The notes below the pieces were generated by a model. The model saw only the letters and a list, made by a program, of their open reading frames with translations. It did no database searches and was not told where the DNA came from. From an uncultured Curtobacterium sp. (GTDB taxonomy: Bacteria; Actinomycetota; Actinomycetes; Actinomycetales; Microbacteriaceae): a stretch of 19,678 bases of DNA. Position 1 is the stretch's first letter; each line of letters begins with the position of its first letter. The stretch spans positions 1 through 19,678 of the forward strand of contig CAJYIG010000295.1 in the NCBI GenBank assembly GCA_913774725.1. Direction: 5' to 3'. The translations under genes were made by a program, and so were the position numbers. This document shows, piece by piece, positions 16,134 to 19,678 of this stretch.

Positions 16134-17177
16134 TCAGGGCGCCGTGATGAAGCCCTTGTCCACCATCCAGTCGAACGCGACGTCCGCCGGCTCGCGCCCC
16201 TCGACGTCCACCTGCCGGTTCAGCTCCTGCAGCGCCTCGTCGGTGAGCTCCGGCGAGATCTGGTCGTACACGTCACGGAGCTGCGGGTACTCCTCGAGCG
16301 TCTCCGAGTCGATCACCGGCGCGACGTTGTACGCCGGGAAGAACCCACGGTCGTCCTCGAGCACCGTCAGCCCGAGCGACTTGATGCGGCCGTCGGTCGT
16401 GAAGACCTCACCGAAGTTGCACTTGCCCCGGTCGGTGGCCGTGTAGACGGTGCCCGTGTCGAGGATGCTGACGTTCGAGGTCGGAACGCCGTTCTCGCCC
16501 GACCCGCCGAGCTCCAGGCCGTACTTCTCGAGCATCGGCTTGAAGCCGTCCGCTCGCGAGTTGAACTCCGACTCGACGCAGAACGTGCGCTGGTCGACGG
16601 GCAGCTTCGTGATGTCCGACAGCGTCTGCACGTCGTCGAGCTCGGGCACGGCCTCGTCGCGCACGGCGAACGCGTAGGTGTTGTTCATCGGCGCGGGCTC
16701 GAGCCAGGTCAGCCCGTTGCCCGCGTCCTCGTCCTTGACCGCCTGCCACTGCTCGGTCTTGTCCGGGATCCCCTGCTCGTGCGCCATGAAGGTCAGCCAG
16801 GCGGTGCCCGTGTACTCGTACGTGAAGTCCGCGCTGTGCGAGGTCATCAGCTCGCGGACCGCGACCGACCCCGGCACGTTCGTCTCGTCGGTGACGTCGA
16901 ACCCGGCCGCCTTGGCGGCGAGGACGGCGATCTTGCCGAGGACGAGTTGCTCGGTGAAGTTCTTCGACGTCACCGTGAGCTTCGCGTCGTCCGGCAGGTC
17001 GTCGATGCGCTGGATCGACCCCGGTGCGGCCCCCGGCACGAAGGACGCGGCCGGCTGCAGGCCGCAGCCGGTCAGCACGAGGGCACTCGCCCCCGCCACG
17101 GCGGCTGCGGTCAGCCAGCGGCGACCGGCGGACGGACGGGAGGCGCGGCGTGCGTCCGGCGCTTCGGCGGTGGTCAT
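16134..17177 (-). CDS. opuCC: Osmoprotectant ABC transporter substrate-binding lipoprotein (OpuAC/OpuCC-like)
   Basis: 347 residues, the extracellular binding protein that captures quaternary ammonium compounds (glycine betaine, choline or carnitine) for the transporter. It has a lipoprotein signal: a basic N-region RRASRPSAGRRW, a hydrophobic stretch, and the lipobox LTGC with the lipid-modified C38. The mature part begins, after a linker, with LTVTSKNFTEQLVLGKIAVLAAKAAGFDV, typical of the OpuAC family (PF04069), and includes YEYTGTAWLTF and LLV-like hinge strands of a two-lobe fold. It is the last gene of the operon: the ATG overlaps the permease TGA as ATGA, with AAGGGA 5 bases upstream as ribosome site. 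Exact ligand is not readable. Codons 10-16 contain the recurring hairpin-arm sequence. Confidence 0.92.
   Translation of the reverse strand: MTTAEAPDARRASRPSAGRRWLTAAAVAGASALVLTGCGLQPAASFVPGAAPGSIQRIDDLPDDAKLTVTSKNFTEQLVLGKIAVLAAKAAGFDVTDETNVPGSVAVRELMTSHSADFTYEYTGTAWLTFMAHEQGIPDKTEQWQAVKDEDAGNGLTWLEPAPMNNTYAFAVRDEAVPELDDVQTLSDITKLPVDQRTFCVESEFNSRADGFKPMLEKYGLELGGSGENGVPTSNVSILDTGTVYTATDRGKCNFGEVFTTDGRIKSLGLTVLEDDRGFFPAYNVAPVIDSETLEEYPQLRDVYDQISPELTDEALQELNRQVDVEGREPADVAFDWMVDKGFITAP
17134..17148. repeat. Third copy of GGACGGGAGGCGCGG, inside a coding sequence
   Basis: 15 of 15 bases match the 5' arm of the hairpin at 2616-2659. It encodes part of the signal-peptide N-region (R-A-S-R-P-S) of the binding protein on the opposite strand. 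No second arm lies beside it. Confidence 0.75.
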
Positions 17178-17953
17178 CGGAGTCCCTTCGGTCGTGCGAC
17201 CGTCTCGACGACGCGGCCGATCCAGTCGATGGTCAGGGCGAGGAGCGCCACCAGGAGCGCCCCGGAGACGAGCACCTTCGGCAGGAACAGGTTCACGCCC
17301 GTGGTGATGAGGAGCCCGAGGCCGCCCGCGCCCACGAAGGTCGCCAGGCTCGCGGTGCCGACGAGCAGCACCAGGGCCGTCCGGATGCCGGAGAGCATGA
17401 CCGGGACCGCCAGCGGCAGTTCGACCTTGAGCAGCACGCTGAGGGCGCTCATGCCCATGCCCCGTCCGGCCTCGACGAGCCGGTCGTCGACGCTCTGCAC
17501 GCCGAGCATGGTGTTCCGGAGCACCGGCAGGATCGCGTAGAGCACGAGGGCGACGACCGCCGACCAGCTGTTCAGGCCGAGCCACGCCGCGAGCAGCACG
17601 ATGAGCCCGACCGCGGGGGCCGCCTGCCCGAAGTTCGCGACGGCGATGACGGTGGTGCTCGCCCGCCGGAAGGGCCCGCGGGTCAGCAGGACCCCGAGCG
17701 GGATGCCGATCACGAGCACGAGCACGGTGGCCTGGAGCGTCAGGACGAGGTGCTGCCCGGTCAGCTCGAGGATGCCGGACGCGTTCAGGGTGGACCGCTC
17801 GGTCGCGCTGAGGTCCGCGGTGTTCAACCAGACGACCCAGGCGGCCAGGACGACCAGGATCGCGATCGGCTGGACGAGCAGGCCCTTCCAGGGGGTGCGC
17901 TCCGCGGTGCCCGGGCCGGCCGCGGCGGGGGCGTCCGTCGCGACGGTGGTCAC
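17174..17953 (-). CDS. Osmoprotectant ABC transporter permease (OpuCB/OpuCD-like)
   Basis: 259 residues, an inner-membrane permease of the betaine/choline transporter. After a polar N-terminus (about 1-25) a first helix, IAILVVLAAWVVWL, and a loop lead to the BPD-type core with about five more helices. The EAA loop that contacts the ATPase is VEAGRGMGMSALSVLLKVELPLAVPVMLSGIR. The GTG start overlaps the ATPase stop as GTGA, with GGGGAGG a few bases upstream as Shine-Dalgarno site; longer upstream frames are antisense-like and rejected. The ABC system has two different permeases, this one and the partial one upstream, as in OpuC systems. Which one corresponds to OpuCB and which to OpuCD is not clear, so no symbol is given. 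Confidence 0.9.
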   Translation of the reverse strand: MTTVATDAPAAAGPGTAERTPWKGLLVQPIAILVVLAAWVVWLNTADLSATERSTLNASGILELTGQHLVLTLQATVLVLVIGIPLGVLLTRGPFRRASTTVIAVANFGQAAPAVGLIVLLAAWLGLNSWSAVVALVLYAILPVLRNTMLGVQSVDDRLVEAGRGMGMSALSVLLKVELPLAVPVMLSGIRTALVLLVGTASLATFVGAGGLGLLITTGVNLFLPKVLVSGALLVALLALTIDWIGRVVETVARPKGLR

Positions 17954-19242
17954 AGGTCCTCCCCGGAGGTGGCGAGGGTCGGCGAGACGGGTGCGGGCGG
18001 CAGGGTCTCGATCGGGTTCGTGTTCGTGCCGACCGGCGTGTAGGCCTGCTCGTCGGCTGCGGCCGCGCGGGAGCGGGTGATCGCCTCCATGACGGTCTCG
18101 ACGGTGATCACGCCCCGGAAGGCGTCGCGGCGCCCGGTGACGAGCGCGGCACCGGCGCTCGAGACGAGCATGGTGTCGAGCGCGTCGTTGAGCGTCGCGG
18201 CCTCGCCGACGACGGGCAGGGCGGGGTCGATGCCCTCGGGGATGCGGTCCAGGCGCTCGAGCTGCCGGCGCGACGGCCACCCGATCGGACGCTGGCGGCG
18301 GTCGACGACGACGGCGTGCCCGTGCCGTCCGGCCTCGTCCATGCGCTGCAGCACGGCCTTCGCGTCCTCGCCGGGCGAGCACGTCACGGCGGACACCACG
18401 TCGACGTCGCGCACACGGTTCAGGGTCAGCTGCTTGAGCCCGGCACCGGAGCCGATGAAGTTCTCCACGAACTCGTTCGCCGGCTCGGCCAGGATCCGCT
18501 CGGGGGTGTCGTACTGCACGATGTGGGCGCCCTCGGTGAAGATGACGATCCAGTCACCGAGCTTCACGGCCTCGTCGAAGTCGTGCGTGACGATCACGAT
18601 CGTCTTGTGCAGTTCCTCCTGGATGCGCAGGAGCTCGTCCTGCAGGCGCTGCCGTGTGATCGGGTCGACGGCCCCGAACGGCTCGTCCATGAGCAGGACG
18701 GGCGGGTCGGCGGCGAGGGCGCGGGCGACGCCGACGCGCTGCTGCTGGCCGCCGGAGAGCTCGCGCGGGAAGCGGTCGCGGTAGGTGTCGGGGTCGAGCG
18801 AGACCAGGTCGAGGAGCTCGTCGACGCGGGCGGCGATCTTCTCCTTCGACCAGCCGAGCATCTTCGGCACGATCGCGATGTTCGCGGCGACCGTCATGTG
18901 CGGGAAGAGCCCGCCGGCCTGGATGACGTAGCCCATGCGGCGGCGGAGCTCGTCGCCGTCGATGCTGGTGACGTCCTCGTCACCGACGACGATGCGCCCC
19001 TCGGTGGGCTCGATGAGTCGGTTGATCATCTTGAGCGTGGTGGTCTTGCCGCAGCCGGAGGGGCCGACGAGCATGACGACCTTGCCGGCCGGGATCTCGA
19101 GCGTGATGCCGTCGACGGCGGGCTTCTGCTGCCCCGGGTACCGCTTGGTGACCTCGTCGAGCAGGATGCTGCGGCCGGTGACGTCCCCCTCGGGCGCGGT
19201 GCCGGATGTGTGGTCGGTGCTGGCGTGGTCAGTGCTGGACAC
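17950..19242 (-). CDS. opuCA: Osmoprotectant ABC transporter ATPase with tandem CBS domains (OpuCA-like)
   Basis: 430 residues, the energy-coupling ATPase of a betaine/choline uptake system on the cytoplasmic membrane face. ABC motifs: Walker A GPSGCGKT (60-67), Q-loop IQAGGLFPHMT, signature LSGGQQQR (162-169), Walker B LLMDEP (183-188) and H220 in VTHD. The C-terminal part (about 280-400) has two CBS domains, which in OpuA-type transporters sense ionic strength or nucleotides and gate transport. The N-terminus carries a ~25-residue polar extension with a repeated STDHASTDH. The GTG start overlaps the upstream permease by 14 bases, and GAGAGG 5 bases before it is a clear ribosome site. The C-terminal tail after the CBS pair is Pro/Thr-rich. 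Confidence 0.95.
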   Translation of the reverse strand: MSSTDHASTDHTSGTAPEGDVTGRSILLDEVTKRYPGQQKPAVDGITLEIPAGKVVMLVGPSGCGKTTTLKMINRLIEPTEGRIVVGDEDVTSIDGDELRRRMGYVIQAGGLFPHMTVAANIAIVPKMLGWSKEKIAARVDELLDLVSLDPDTYRDRFPRELSGGQQQRVGVARALAADPPVLLMDEPFGAVDPITRQRLQDELLRIQEELHKTIVIVTHDFDEAVKLGDWIVIFTEGAHIVQYDTPERILAEPANEFVENFIGSGAGLKQLTLNRVRDVDVVSAVTCSPGEDAKAVLQRMDEAGRHGHAVVVDRRQRPIGWPSRRQLERLDRIPEGIDPALPVVGEAATLNDALDTMLVSSAGAALVTGRRDAFRGVITVETVMEAITRSRAAAADEQAYTPVGTNTNPIETLPPAPVSPTLATSGEDL

Positions 19243-19678
19243 GGATACCTCTCGGGGTGGTCAGGCGGCCGAGGCCGATGAGGAGCAGGTCGAGGACGAA
19301 GGCGAGCAGGACGACCCCGACCACCCCGACGACGACGGAGTTCAGGGCGTTGGCGCCGCCGAGCCGGGAGAGCCCGGAGAAGATGAAGCCGCCGAGACCG
19401 GGGCCGAGTGCGTAGGCGGCGATCGCGGCGATGCCCATCACCATCTGCGCGGAGACGCGGACGCCGCTGAGGATGATCGGCCACGCCATCGGCAGCTCGA
19501 CCTGGAGCAGGGTGCGCAGCCGGCTCATGCCGATCCCCCGCGCCGAATCGACGACGGTCGGCGGGATCTCGGCGAGGCCGACGACGGCGTTCCGCAGGAT
19601 CGGCAGCGTCGCGAAGAAGACGACCGTCACGACGGACGGCACGACGCCGAACCCGAGCGGCACGATGAGCAGGCCGAT
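19229..19678 (-). CDS. Osmoprotectant ABC transporter permease, 5' part outside the window
   Basis: The C-terminal ~149 residues of a BPD-type permease; the frame remains open to the right edge (I-G-L-L-I-V-P-L-G-F). The EAA loop is VDSARGIGMSRLRTLLQVELPMAWPIILSGVR, followed by two or three helices (GIAAIAAYALGPGLGGFIF, VVVGVVGVVLLAFVLDLLLIGL). It is the first visible gene of the operon, and its stop lies inside the ATPase gene (14-base overlap), which indicates translational coupling. An internal GTG at 19663 could look like a start but lies in the middle of a helix, so it is rejected. The operon promoter lies outside the window. Confidence 0.9.
   Translation of the reverse strand: MGLLIVPLGFGVVPSVVTVVFFATLPILRNAVVGLAEIPPTVVDSARGIGMSRLRTLLQVELPMAWPIILSGVRVSAQMVMGIAAIAAYALGPGLGGFIFSGLSRLGGANALNSVVVGVVGVVLLAFVLDLLLIGLGRLTTPRGIRVQH

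Noticed and set aside
17178-17585. Upstream extension of the binding-protein reading frame
   Set aside because: It is an out-of-frame shadow of the permease; the lipoprotein signal peptide starts at 17177.
17954-18382. Upstream extension of the second permease reading frame
   Set aside because: It overlaps the ATPase CBS region out of frame; the GTGA overlap with a Shine-Dalgarno site marks the real start at 17953.

Overview
The window is ordinary-looking chromosomal DNA from a very GC-rich actinobacterium. Sampled 60-base lines run at about 67-73% GC. The small hypothetical proteins, the lipid-phosphatase/kinase pair, the DnaQ-less DNA polymerase I relative and the promoter style all suggest family Microbacteriaceae, with Curtobacterium my best guess. 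That placement comes from protein style and not from a database search. The right edge cuts a gene. The left edge is a contig-end-like fold-back: bases 1-80 are a perfect reverse complement of bases 134-213, so the true chromosome sequence probably starts near base 80.

Layout. 80-2611 (+): the last ~843 residues of a carboxylic acid reductase (end of the adenylation domain, carrier domain, reductase domain). 2755-3693 (+): aldo/keto reductase. 3810-4373 (-): DUF3800-type protein. 4436-4942 (-): two small acidic hypothetical proteins. 4999-7618 (-): a PAP2 phosphatase followed by a transmembrane Ser/Thr protein kinase. 7671-9356 (-): a DNA polymerase I-type polymerase without a 5' nuclease domain. 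9404-9977: two small divergent hypothetical genes. 9996-11369 (-): L-serine ammonia-lyase, divergent from 11457-12275 (+), a shikimate dehydrogenase-like (SDH-L) protein. 12395-14287 (-): a two-gene unit of a PYROXD2/phytoene-desaturase-type flavoprotein and an SRPBCC protein. 14323-15969: a 228-residue hypothetical, a DUF4190-like membrane protein and a GNAT acetyltransferase. 16134-19678 (-): an OpuC/ProU-type osmoprotectant ABC operon (permease, ATPase with CBS domains, permease, lipoprotein), entering from the right edge.

How the genes work together. Most are independent single genes. Clear functional units are the osmoprotectant operon (overlapping stop/start codons, good Shine-Dalgarno sites, terminal hairpin), the flavoprotein-SRPBCC pair, and perhaps the PAP2-kinase pair. 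A possible acid-to-aldehyde-to-alcohol link between the carboxylic acid reductase and the aldo/keto reductase is only an inference.

The strongest pattern across the window is regulatory. Thirteen monocistronic or first genes, and more weakly two further small ones, have an xAxxxT hexamer ending exactly 6 or 7 bases before the start codon and no Shine-Dalgarno site in the usual place. That is the signature of leaderless transcripts. Genes inside operons instead carry GGAGG-like sites. A second pattern is a recurring hairpin arm, GGACGGGAGGCGCGG, found as terminator-like stems after two transcription units and once inside a coding sequence. I found no RNA genes, insertion sequences, prophage, CRISPR array or recognisable defence system, and I see no convincing new multi-gene system here.
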